64,000 nucleotides of DNA from NCBI GenBank assembly GCA_949293245.1, contig CASFCS010000004.1, positions 1 to 64,000 of the forward strand, given 5' to 3'. The notes beneath the pieces were generated by a model. It saw nothing but the letters and a program-made list of their open reading frames with translations, did no database searches and was not told the DNA's origin. Shown here piece by piece: positions 41,069 through 49,209 of the stretch. Position 1 is the stretch's first letter; every line of letters starts with the position of its first letter. The position numbers and the translations under genes are program-made. The DNA is from an uncultured bacterium (GTDB lineage Bacteria > Bacillota > Clostridia > Oscillospirales > Oscillospiraceae).

Positions 41069-42889
41069 ATGAAGATAGTCGCAGGAATCGACATCGGAAA
41101 TGCAACAACTGAAACGGCGCTGGCCCGGATCGAAAACGGGAAAGCTCACTTCCTGTCCAGCGGTATCGTGCCCACGACAGGGATCAAGGGCACCCGACAG
41201 AATATCAACGGAATTTTCCACTCTCTTACCAATGCCCTGGAGGCGGCGGGATTGACCCTTCAGGACCTGAGTGAGGTCCGCCTCAACGAGGCGGCCCCGG
41301 TCATCGGTGACGTGGCCATGGAGACCATCACCGAGACCATCATCACCGAGTCCACTATGATCGGCCACAATCCCGCCACCCCGGGCGGGGTAGGCGTCGG
41401 CGTGGGCGAGACCGTTATGGTGGAGGACCTGGAGAAGGCCGGCGGCGGGAAGGATTACATTGTGGTCATTCCCTCCAACGTGGACTTTGAAGTGGCCGCC
41501 GCCATGATCAATCGGGGGACTTCCAACGGCAAGCAGGTCACCGCCGCCATCGTGCAGCGGGACGACGGCGTGCTCATCAGCAACCGGCTGGACCGGAAGA
41601 TCCCCATTGTGGACGAGGTGGGCCTGATCGACAAGGTGCCCCTGGGTATGCGGGCCGCCGTAGAGGTGGCCGCTACCGGCGGCGTGGTGGAGGTCCTCTC
41701 CAACCCCTACGGTATCGCCACCCTCTTCGGCCTCTCCTCTGACGAGACCCGTCAGGTGGTGCCCATTGCCCGTGCTCTCATCGGCAACCGGTCGGCCGTG
41801 GTCATCAAGACCCCCGCCGGCGACGTGAAGGAGCGCAAGATCCCCGCTGGTTCCATTGAGATCCGGGGGGGCAGCCGCACCGTCAAGGTCAATGTGGACG
41901 AGGGCGCCGAGAAGATCATGGCTGCCGTGGGCGCCGTTCCCGATGTGGACGACGTCCGGGGCGAGCCGGGGACCAACGCCGGCGGCATGCTGGAGAAGGT
42001 GCGCCAGGTTATGGCCAACCTTACCAACCAGCATCCCAAGGACATCATGATCCAGGACCTCCTGGCTGTGGACACGTTCACGCCCCAGAAGGTGCGCGGC
42101 GGCCTGGCCAACGAGTTCTCCCAGGAGAACGCCGTGGGCATCGCCGCCATGGTGAAGGCGGACCGTCTGCAGATGGTCAGCATCGCCAAGGAATTTTCCG
42201 AGAAGATCGGTGTGCCCGTACAGGTGGGCGGCGTGGAGGCCGACATGGCCATCCGCGGCGCACTGACCACCCCGGGAACCACCAAGCCCCTGGCCATTCT
42301 GGATATGGGCGCCGGATCTACCGACGCGTCCATCATTAACTCGGCCGGGGAGATCCACTCCATCCATCTGGCGGGTGCGGGGAACATGGTGACCCTGCTT
42401 ATCCAGTCGGAGATGGGGCTGGACGACTTTGACACTGCGGAGGACATCAAGAAGTATCCCCTTGCAAAGGTGGAGAGCCTGTTCCACATTCGCCACGAAA
42501 ACGGGACGGCTGAGTTCTTTGACCAGCCCCTGGCCCCCCACCTCTTTGCCAAGGTGGTCATCCTGAAGGAGGGCAAGATGATCCCTCTGGAGGGCGACCA
42601 GTCCATGGAGCGCATCAAGCTCATCCGCCGCCAGGCCAAGGAGAAGGTGTTCGTCACCAACGCCGTACGGGCCCTCACCAAGGTGAGTCCTACCGGCAAT
42701 GTGCGGGACATCCAGTTCGTGGTACTGGTAGGCGGTTCGGCCCTGGATTTCGAGGTGCCGCAGCTGGTGACCGACGCGCTCTCTCAGTACCGTGTGGTGG
42801 CTGGCCGCGGCAACATCCGCGGCACGGAAGGCCCCAGAAATGCTGTGGCCACCGGTCTGGTGCTCTCTCTCACAGAAGGGGGCGCTTGA
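41069..42889 (+). CDS. pduG: Diol dehydratase reactivase large subunit
   Basis: Hsp70-like ATPase (606 aa) that releases damaged B12 from inactivated diol dehydratase. 'VAGIDIGNATTETALARI' (phosphate loop), 'DMGAGSTDASIIN' (second ATP loop) and 'VGGSALDFEVPQLVTDAL' support it; the length matches DdrA/PduG. Confidence 0.96.
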   Translation: MKIVAGIDIGNATTETALARIENGKAHFLSSGIVPTTGIKGTRQNINGIFHSLTNALEAAGLTLQDLSEVRLNEAAPVIGDVAMETITETIITESTMIGHNPATPGGVGVGVGETVMVEDLEKAGGGKDYIVVIPSNVDFEVAAAMINRGTSNGKQVTAAIVQRDDGVLISNRLDRKIPIVDEVGLIDKVPLGMRAAVEVAATGGVVEVLSNPYGIATLFGLSSDETRQVVPIARALIGNRSAVVIKTPAGDVKERKIPAGSIEIRGGSRTVKVNVDEGAEKIMAAVGAVPDVDDVRGEPGTNAGGMLEKVRQVMANLTNQHPKDIMIQDLLAVDTFTPQKVRGGLANEFSQENAVGIAAMVKADRLQMVSIAKEFSEKIGVPVQVGGVEADMAIRGALTTPGTTKPLAILDMGAGSTDASIINSAGEIHSIHLAGAGNMVTLLIQSEMGLDDFDTAEDIKKYPLAKVESLFHIRHENGTAEFFDQPLAPHLFAKVVILKEGKMIPLEGDQSMERIKLIRRQAKEKVFVTNAVRALTKVSPTGNVRDIQFVVLVGGSALDFEVPQLVTDALSQYRVVAGRGNIRGTEGPRNAVATGLVLSLTEGGA

Positions 42890-42892
42890 TCG

Positions 42893-43273
42893 ATGCGGCC
42901 GATAGAACAGGAACGTCCCACCGTCAAGGTGTTCCTCTCCCCCAGCCATGGGCGGGAAGAGACTCTCCGCCAGCTGCTCTACGGCATCGAAGAGGAAGGT
43001 ATCCCCTATGATGTGGCTGAGGGAAAAGGCGGTGACGCGGTGGCCCTTGCCTGGGACGCCAGCCGGCAATCCCGGCTGGAGGTCGGACTTGGACTGAGCA
43101 GCGAGAAACTGGTCCTCCATTTTGGGAAGCTGGAAGCCAACCAGCCCCTCTTCGTCATCTCGGCCCGTTCGCCGGTGAACGAGGTGCGGGCGATGGGTGC
43201 CAATGCCGCCCGTCTGGTGAAAAAGCTCCCCTTTAAACCTCTGAAAGAGGAACCCAAGGAGGTGAAACAGTGA
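42893..43273 (+). CDS. pduH: Diol dehydratase reactivase small subunit
   Basis: 126 aa partner of PduG with the swiveling beta/alpha fold seen in the dehydratase medium subunit ('TVKVFLSPSHGREETLRQLLYGIEEEGIPYDV', 'LHFGKLEANQPLFVISA...EVRAMGANAARLVKKLPF'). The start is 3 bases after the pduG stop and its end overlaps the next shell gene by 4 bases. Confidence 0.93.
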   Translation: MRPIEQERPTVKVFLSPSHGREETLRQLLYGIEEEGIPYDVAEGKGGDAVALAWDASRQSRLEVGLGLSSEKLVLHFGKLEANQPLFVISARSPVNEVRAMGANAARLVKKLPFKPLKEEPKEVKQ

Positions 43274-43767
43274 GCCTGAAAAGTTTGGGCCTGATCGAGA
43301 CCTATGGACTGCTGGCCGGCGTTGTGGCGGCGGACACGGCGGTGAAATCCGCCAATGTCACCCTGGTAGGCTATGAGTTTGCCAAAGGCAGCGGTATGAC
43401 CACCATTAAGGTGGAGGGCGATGTGGGCGCCGTCAAGGCTGCCATTTCCGCCGCTCAGGTGGCGGCGGAGAAGGTGGGCCGGGTGGCGTCTACCCGGGTC
43501 ATTCCCCGTCCTTCTCAGTACCTGGAAGTGATGGTGCGCAACGGGGACACTGTGGGCTATGAAAAGCCAGCCCCTGCGCCGGAGCCTGAACCTCCAGCTC
43601 CGCCTGAGCCCCCTGAGGCTCCCGTCCCTCCCAAAGCTCCCGCACCCAAGCACAGCGGAAAGAAGTCCGGCAAGCCCCTGCCCAAAGAGGCAAAGGCCCC
43701 GGCCCCGGAAGCGGTGAAGGGGGAGGCTGAGGCAGCTGCGGAGCCCCAAGGGGAAAAGAAGGACTGA
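43270..43767 (+). CDS. BMC shell protein with Pro/Lys-rich C-terminal extension (PduK-like)
   Basis: 165 aa. A BMC-H domain (1-90; '[54 protein letters not shown]') is followed by about 70 residues rich in Pro, Ala, Glu and Lys ('EPEPPAPPEPPEAPVPPKAP', 'GKKSGKPLPKEAKAPAPE'). PduK of Salmonella also has an extension, but no Cys cluster is present here. The pore loop reads AKGSG rather than KIGSG. It starts with GTG overlapping the pduH stop. Confidence 0.85.
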   Translation: MSLKSLGLIETYGLLAGVVAADTAVKSANVTLVGYEFAKGSGMTTIKVEGDVGAVKAAISAAQVAAEKVGRVASTRVIPRPSQYLEVMVRNGDTVGYEKPAPAPEPEPPAPPEPPEAPVPPKAPAPKHSGKKSGKPLPKEAKAPAPEAVKGEAEAAAEPQGEKKD

Positions 43768-43800
43768 AAACTGAACACACCATTTTAGGAGGAACCCAAT

Positions 43801-44076
43801 ATGAGCGAAGCTTTAGGTATGATCGAGACCAAGGGTCTGGTTGGCGCCATCGAGGCCGCCGATGCCATGACCAAGTCTGCCAACGTGATGCTGGTGGGCT
43901 ACGAGAAGATCGGCTCCGGTCTGGTCACCGTGATGGTCCGCGGTGATGTAGGCGCGGTGAAGGCCGCTGTGGACGCCGGTGCCTGCGCCGCCGAGAAGGT
44001 GGGCGAGGTGGTTTCCCAGCACGTCATTCCCCGTCCTCACACTGATGTGGAGAAGATCCTGCCCAAGGCCCTGTAA
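43801..44076 (+). CDS. pduJ: Microcompartment hexamer shell protein (PduJ type)
   Basis: Single BMC domain (91 aa). From ALGMIET onward it differs from the PduA homologue at 37024 in only 7 of 88 positions, with an identical KIGSG pore. In Salmonella PduA and PduJ are likewise close paralogues with location-dependent roles. AGGAGG precedes ATG 43801. Confidence 0.96.
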   Translation: MSEALGMIETKGLVGAIEAADAMTKSANVMLVGYEKIGSGLVTVMVRGDVGAVKAAVDAGACAAEKVGEVVSQHVIPRPHTDVEKILPKAL

Positions 44077-44091
44077 GAATAGGTTGGCGGC

Positions 44092-44745
44092 ATGAGCACG
44101 CAGAGTATGACCAGGGAAGAACTGGTGAAACTGGTGACTCAGCGGGTGGTGGAGGCCCTGAAGGCAGGGCCTCCCATCCCCCTGGGTGTGTCCAACCGGC
44201 ACATCCATCTGGATCGGTCGGATATGGATGCGCTGTTCGGGCCGGGCAGCGAGCTGACCTTCAAGAAGGAGCTGGCACAGCCCGGTCAATACGCCGCGGA
44301 AGAGACTGTCATCATTCGCGGGCCCAAGGGTGAGATCAAGCGGGTGCGGGTTCTTGGCCCCCTCCGCTCTGCCACCCAGGTGGAGATCTCCGTGGCAGAC
44401 GGCTATGTGCTGGGGGTCAAACCCCCGGTGCGGGAGTCTGGCAAGCTGGACAATACCCCCGGCGTGGAGATCATCGGCCCCTGCGGCGCCGTGAAGAAGG
44501 ATGCCGGCGCCATCGTGGCCCTGCGCCACATCCACATGTCCCCTGAGGACGCCCTGCGCTTTGGCGTGCAGGATAAGGATATCGTCCATGTGGATGCCGG
44601 AGACGGGACCCGGAATCTGATGTTCCGAAACGTTCTGGTGCGGGTCTCGGACAAATATCGTCTGGAGATGCACATTGACGTGGACGAGGCAAACGCGGCG
44701 GGCGCAAAGAACGGCGACCGCGTGAGAATCACCAAACGCAAATAA
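44092..44745 (+). CDS. pduL: Phosphate propanoyltransferase PduL
   Basis: 217 aa zinc-type phosphotransacylase converting propionyl-CoA to propionyl phosphate inside the compartment and recycling CoA. An N-terminal amphipathic helix (TREELVKLVTQRVVEALKAG) is the likely encapsulation peptide. Zinc-site His are in 'VSNRHIHLDRSDMDALFG' and 'VALRHIHMSPEDALRFGV'. The Arg-rich active-site segment 'VRVLGPLRSATQVEIS' is also present. Confidence 0.95.
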   Translation: MSTQSMTREELVKLVTQRVVEALKAGPPIPLGVSNRHIHLDRSDMDALFGPGSELTFKKELAQPGQYAAEETVIIRGPKGEIKRVRVLGPLRSATQVEISVADGYVLGVKPPVRESGKLDNTPGVEIIGPCGAVKKDAGAIVALRHIHMSPEDALRFGVQDKDIVHVDAGDGTRNLMFRNVLVRVSDKYRLEMHIDVDEANAAGAKNGDRVRITKRK

Positions 44746-44762
44746 AAGGATGTGATGATCCC

Positions 44763-45584
44763 ATGGCCTTTGACCTGAGCGCGGCCAATGAGACACTTTT
44801 AGAGTTTGAGCGGCTGGTTCAGGAGGGGTGTACCGCACCCTGGGCCGGGGATCTCAAAGTAGGCGTCGACCTGGGAACGGCCAACATCGTTCTCGCTGTG
44901 GTGGACGAAGACAACCGGCCGGTGGCCGGTATCTCCACAGCCTCCCGCGTGGTGCGGGACGGCATCGTGGTGGACTATGTGGGCGCGGTTTCCGCGGTCA
45001 CACGCATGAAAGCAGAACTGGAGGCAAGGCTGGGCCGTTCCCTTGACCGGGCGGCCACAGCCATTCCTCCCGGCATTATCCCCGGCAATGTCAAAGCCAT
45101 AGCCAATGTGGTGGAGGGGGCCGGCTTCGAGGTTTCCGCCGTGGTGGATGAGCCCACCGCGGCTGCCACTGTTTTGGGTATCCGCTCCGGCGCTGTGGTG
45201 GACGTAGGCGGTGGGACCACCGGCATCAGCATTCTGAAGGATGGCCGGGTGATCTTCACCGGTGACGAGCCCACCGGCGGCACCCACATGACCTTGGTTC
45301 TGGCGGGGTTTCACCGCTGCACTACCGAGGAAGCGGAGACCCTGAAGAAGGACCGCAGCAGGGAGACGGACGTATTTCCCGTGGTCCGGCCTGTGGTGGA
45401 GAAGATGGCTTCCATCGTAGAGCGATACCTGAAAGGGTATGACGTGGATACCCTGTATGTGGTGGGCGGCGCCTGCTGCTTCACCCAGTTTGAACGAGTT
45501 TTTGAAAAAAACATCGGTATCCCCACGGTGAAGCCGGCCGCGCCCCTTTTGGTCACGCCGCTGGGGATCGCCATGAATGCATAA
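44763..45584 (+). CDS. eutJ: EutJ-like ATPase/chaperone of microcompartment loci
   Basis: 273 aa actin/Hsp70-fold protein: 'VGVDLGTANIVLAVVDEDNRPVAG', 'VVDEPTAAATVLGIRSGAVVDVGGGTTGISIL' and 'LYVVGGACCFTQFERVFEKNIGIPT' match EutJ. Its role is unclear in the literature; a chaperone for compartment enzymes is the usual proposal. EutJ is a marker of ethanolamine loci, so its presence in a pdu-type operon shows mixed ancestry of the locus. Confidence 0.9.
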   Translation: MAFDLSAANETLLEFERLVQEGCTAPWAGDLKVGVDLGTANIVLAVVDEDNRPVAGISTASRVVRDGIVVDYVGAVSAVTRMKAELEARLGRSLDRAATAIPPGIIPGNVKAIANVVEGAGFEVSAVVDEPTAAATVLGIRSGAVVDVGGGTTGISILKDGRVIFTGDEPTGGTHMTLVLAGFHRCTTEEAETLKKDRSRETDVFPVVRPVVEKMASIVERYLKGYDVDTLYVVGGACCFTQFERVFEKNIGIPTVKPAAPLLVTPLGIAMNA

Positions 45585-45634
45585 ATCGCACAGCGGCCGG
45601 TCTCCGGCCGGTCGCTTAGGGAAGGGATGATACC

Positions 45635-46453
45635 GTGACAGAAGAACAACTTCGCACCGCGGTTTGGGAAGCCCTTACCACTGAGATCGCGCAGAGAGTG
45701 TCCCAGAAGCTGATCGAATTGCAGAAAAAGGCCCTGGTGGTGTGCACCGGGTCTACCATGGGGTTTCCCCTGTGGATGGTAGGCCTGCAGCAGCTGCAGC
45801 AGGCGGGGTTCCAGTTTGATCTGTATCTCTCCCAGAGCGCGGCGCAGATTTTAAATGTAGGCGCAATCCAGGCCGGCCTGAATATCGGGAAGGTCTACCT
45901 GGGCAGCAGCGATGAGCCTCCCGAGAAGGTGGCCATGCCCTATCCCACGATCCTGGTGCCGGCCATGACCATCAACACGGCGGCCAAAATCGCTTCCTGC
46001 ACCGCCGACACTCCTGCGGCCCGGGTGATCTTCAACTCCATGCTGCGGGGGAAGAACGTGGTGGTGGCGGTAGACGGCTGCTGCCCGGACAACAGCGAGC
46101 GCGCCGCAAAGGGCTATCGCATGACACCGGCGGTGAAGGAGCAGCTCCGGGCCAATCTGGAGCGGATGCGGGACTTCGGCGCTGTCCTGACCACGGCTGA
46201 GGCCATGGCCAGTAAGACGCTCAGGCTCATCGGTGCCGGGGGAGAGGACCACCGTCCCCCTGCCGCCTGCACCCGGGAGAAAGCTCCGGCGGCCCCCGGT
46301 GAGGTCCGCTATACCGGTGGACGTATCGTGGGCCGGGGCGCTGTGGCGGGATTGTCCGCCGGCGCCGTGCTTCGGATCCCCAAGGGCTGCCAGGTGACAC
46401 AGCTGGCCAGAGATACCGCCGCCGTGCGGGGCGTGACCCTGGTAATGGAATAA
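45635..46453 (+). CDS. Microcompartment-associated flavoprotein-like protein
   Basis: 272 aa. An amphipathic N-terminus (TEEQLRTAVWEALTTEIAQRVSQKLIEL) is followed by a flavoprotein (HFCD)-like domain: 'VVCTGSTMGFPLWMVGLQQLQQAGFQFDLYLSQSA' and the FMN-type segment 'VPAMTINTAAKIASCTADTPAARVIFNSMLRGKNVVVAVDGCCPDN'. A linker leads to a 45-residue tail ('GRIVGRGAVAGLSAGAVLRIPKGCQVTQLARDTAAVRGV'). I do not know its reaction; it sits where pduM lies in other operons but is longer than PduM. Confidence 0.7.
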   Translation: MTEEQLRTAVWEALTTEIAQRVSQKLIELQKKALVVCTGSTMGFPLWMVGLQQLQQAGFQFDLYLSQSAAQILNVGAIQAGLNIGKVYLGSSDEPPEKVAMPYPTILVPAMTINTAAKIASCTADTPAARVIFNSMLRGKNVVVAVDGCCPDNSERAAKGYRMTPAVKEQLRANLERMRDFGAVLTTAEAMASKTLRLIGAGGEDHRPPAACTREKAPAAPGEVRYTGGRIVGRGAVAGLSAGAVLRIPKGCQVTQLARDTAAVRGVTLVME

Positions 46454-46476
46454 GCAAAGAGATTTGAGGTGTAGCT

Positions 46477-46740
46477 ATGTACCTGGGAAGAGTGGTGGGC
46501 ACGGTGGTCTCCACCAGCAAAAATGAAGCCCTGATCGGCATGAAATTTCTCATCGTAGAGCGCCTGGATGAGCATCTTCAGAGGGAGGGCACCAGCGAGG
46601 TGGCCGTGGACTCGGTGGGCGCCGGCACGGGCGAGATCGTCATCGTCTGTAAAGGCAGCTCCGCCCGCTATGTCTTTGGGGGCAACGCCCCGTTGGACAC
46701 CTCTATTGTAGGAATTGTGGATACTGTGGAGGTGGGCTAA
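46477..46740 (+). CDS. pduN: Microcompartment pentamer vertex protein PduN
   Basis: 87 aa BMC-P (EutN/CcmL) protein capping shell vertices. 'MYLGRVVGTVVSTSKNEALIGMKFLIVERLD' and 'DSVGAGTGEIVIVCKGSSAR' are the family marks. Its stop shares bases with the pduO start (TAATG). Confidence 0.96.
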   Translation: MYLGRVVGTVVSTSKNEALIGMKFLIVERLDEHLQREGTSEVAVDSVGAGTGEIVIVCKGSSARYVFGGNAPLDTSIVGIVDTVEVG

Positions 46741-47720
46741 TGGCCAATCTGTACACCAAAACCGGCGACAAGGGTACCACCAGTCTGGTCGGCGGCAGCC
46801 GGGTGAGCAAGGACGATCTGCGGGTGGAGTGCTACGGCACCGTAGATGAGATGGGTTCCGCTCTGGGCATGGCCAAGTCTCTGACCCAGCGGGATTATGT
46901 GCGGGACACCCTGCACCATATCCAGGGGCTCCTGTTTCTTCTGGGAGCTGAGATCGCCAGCGATGAAAACGGCCTTGCCAAACTCAAGCGCACCATCAGC
47001 GAAGACGATGTCCGCTATCTGGAGGGCGTGGTGGACAAGTGCACCGAGACCAACGGCCCCCAGAAGGCCTTTGTGATCCCCGGCGAGAATCCCCCCTCCG
47101 GCGCGCTCCATCTGGCCCGCACCATCGTGCGCCGCTGCGAGCGCAACCTGATCCGCCTGGCGGGCGAAAACCCGGTGCGGGATACGGTGCTGCGCTTTGT
47201 CAACCGGCTGTCCGACGCCACCTATGCTCTGGCCCGGCTGGAGGAGACTCTGGCCCAGCAGGAGGCCCTGCGGGGCCGGGTGGAGGAGGAGGTCCGCCGG
47301 CAGCTCAGCGCCCAGGAGGAGCGTCCTCCCCTCACCCTGGAGGTTGCGGAAAAGATGGCCGCCAGAGCCCGGGAAAAAGCCAAAGAGATCGGCGTGCCCA
47401 TGGTCATTGCCGTGGTGGACGAGGGCGGCAACATCATCATGCTCCAGCGCATGGCCAACGCCCTGCTGGGCAGCATTGATATCGCCCTGAACAAGGCTTT
47501 TACCGCCGTCGCCTTCCAGAATTCCACCGACCGGCTGGGCGCCGACGCCCAGCCCGGCAAACCGCTCTACGGTATTGAAACCAGTAACGGCGGGCGTGTC
47601 GTCATCTTCGGCGGCGGCTTCCCCTATGTGTACCAGGGCCGGATCGTGGGCGCTGTGGGCGTCTCCGGCGGCACCGTGGAGGAAGACATGTGCGTTGCCC
47701 GGTATGCTCTGGGCGAGTGA
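46740..47720 (+). CDS. pduO: Cob(I)alamin adenosyltransferase PduO with C-terminal HbpS-like domain
   Basis: 326 aa. The N-terminal ATR domain (1-190) has 'YTKTGDKGTTSLVGGSRVSKDDLRVECYGTVDEM' and 'RRCERNLIRLAGENPVRDTVLRFVNRLSDATYALAR', which bind ATP and corrinoid; the product is the coenzyme of PduCDE. The C-terminal domain (about 200-326; 'MVIAVVDEGGNIIMLQRMANALLGSIDIALNKAFTA') is a GlcG/HbpS-like fold that in PduO can bind haem or cobalamin. It links the compartment to the B12 genes on both sides. Confidence 0.96.
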   Translation: MANLYTKTGDKGTTSLVGGSRVSKDDLRVECYGTVDEMGSALGMAKSLTQRDYVRDTLHHIQGLLFLLGAEIASDENGLAKLKRTISEDDVRYLEGVVDKCTETNGPQKAFVIPGENPPSGALHLARTIVRRCERNLIRLAGENPVRDTVLRFVNRLSDATYALARLEETLAQQEALRGRVEEEVRRQLSAQEERPPLTLEVAEKMAARAREKAKEIGVPMVIAVVDEGGNIIMLQRMANALLGSIDIALNKAFTAVAFQNSTDRLGADAQPGKPLYGIETSNGGRVVIFGGGFPYVYQGRIVGAVGVSGGTVEEDMCVARYALGE

Positions 47721-47767
47721 AGCGACGCGAAACTCATTCCTTATGAAAGGTAGGAGGAATTGCTGAG

Positions 47768-49168
47768 ATGAATGTAGATCTGAACCTTGTGGAACGGCTG
47801 GTCCAGAAGGTGCTGGAGCAGGTGGACGACGCTGAGCTCACCACCGCCGGCGACTGCGGCGTCTTTGCCACCATGGACGAGGCTGTGGCCGCCGCGGAGG
47901 AGGCCCAGCGGGAGTACCTGACCCGCTCCATGGCCGACCGGGCCAAATATGTGCAGGTGATCCGGGACGTGGTCCTGAAGAAGGAGAACCTGGAGTACAT
48001 GTCCCAGGCCACTGTGGATGAGACCGGCATGGGCGGCTACGAGTACAAGGTGATCAAGAACACCCTGGCGGCCACCAAGACCCCCGGTGTGGAGGACCTG
48101 ACTACCGAGGCCCTGTCCGGTGACGACGGCCTCACCCTGGTGGAGTACTCCCCCTTTGGCGTGATCGGCGCCATCACCCCCACCACCAACCCCACCGAGA
48201 CCGTCATTTGTAACTCCATCGGTATGCTGGCTGCCGGCAACGCCGTGGTGTTCAGCCCCCATCCCCGGGCCAAGAACGTGACCCTTTTCCTCATCAAGGC
48301 CATCAACCGGGCTCTGATGAATGCGGGCGCGCCGGCCAACCTGGTGGTCACCGTGGCCGAGCCCTCTATTGAGAACACCAACGCCATGATGAACCACCCC
48401 AAGGTCCGTATGCTGGTTGCCACCGGCGGCCCCGGCATTGTAAAGACCGTCCTCTCCTCCGGCAAGAAGGCCATCGGCGCCGGCGCGGGCAATCCCCCCG
48501 TGGTGGTGGATGAGACCGCCGACATCGAGAAGGCCGCCAAGGACATTGTCAACGGCTGCAGCTTCGACAACAACCTGCCCTGTATCGCCGAGAAGGAGAT
48601 CATCGCGGTGGACTCCATCGCCGACTATCTCATCTTCAACATGAAGAACGCCGGCGCCTATGAGGTGCGTGACAAGAAGGTCATTGACCAGCTGGTGGAG
48701 CTGGTGACCAAGGAGGGCAAGCACCCCAAGACCGAGTTCGTGGGCAAGAGTGCCCAGTATATTCTCAGCCAGGTGGGCATCCAGGTGGGGCCCGAGGTAA
48801 AGGTCATCCTGATGGAGGCCACCGAGGATCATCCCTTTGTGCAGGTGGAGCTGATGATGCCCATCCTGCCCCTGGTCCGTGTGAAGAATGTGGACGAGGC
48901 CATCGACATGGCCATCCGTGTGGAGCACGGCAACCGTCACACCGCCATCATGCACTCCCGGAACGTGGATAAGCTCACCAAGATGGCCAAGCTGATCCAG
49001 ACCACCATCTTCGTGAAGAACGGCCCCTCTTATGCCGGTATCGGCGTGGGCGGCATGGGCCACACCACCTTTACCATTGCGGGACCCACCGGTGAGGGCC
49101 TCACCTCTGCCAAGTCTTTTGCCCGGAGAAGAAAGTGCGTGCTGGTTGGCGGCTTTGACGTCCGTTAA
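47768..49168 (+). CDS. pduP: CoA-acylating propionaldehyde dehydrogenase PduP
   Basis: 466 aa NAD-dependent enzyme making propionyl-CoA from propionaldehyde in the lumen. The N-terminal helix 'NLVERLVQKVLEQV' is the known type of encapsulation peptide. The active Cys272 is in 'SFDNNLPCIAEKE'. 'GVIGAITPTTNPTETVICNSIGMLAAGNAVVFSPHPRAK' is the cofactor-binding block. Confidence 0.96.
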   Translation: MNVDLNLVERLVQKVLEQVDDAELTTAGDCGVFATMDEAVAAAEEAQREYLTRSMADRAKYVQVIRDVVLKKENLEYMSQATVDETGMGGYEYKVIKNTLAATKTPGVEDLTTEALSGDDGLTLVEYSPFGVIGAITPTTNPTETVICNSIGMLAAGNAVVFSPHPRAKNVTLFLIKAINRALMNAGAPANLVVTVAEPSIENTNAMMNHPKVRMLVATGGPGIVKTVLSSGKKAIGAGAGNPPVVVDETADIEKAAKDIVNGCSFDNNLPCIAEKEIIAVDSIADYLIFNMKNAGAYEVRDKKVIDQLVELVTKEGKHPKTEFVGKSAQYILSQVGIQVGPEVKVILMEATEDHPFVQVELMMPILPLVRVKNVDEAIDMAIRVEHGNRHTAIMHSRNVDKLTKMAKLIQTTIFVKNGPSYAGIGVGGMGHTTFTIAGPTGEGLTSAKSFARRRKCVLVGGFDVR

Positions 49169-49209
49169 ACCAGGCCAGACGGGCTTTGGCTGATGAAAGG
49201 ATTGGAATT

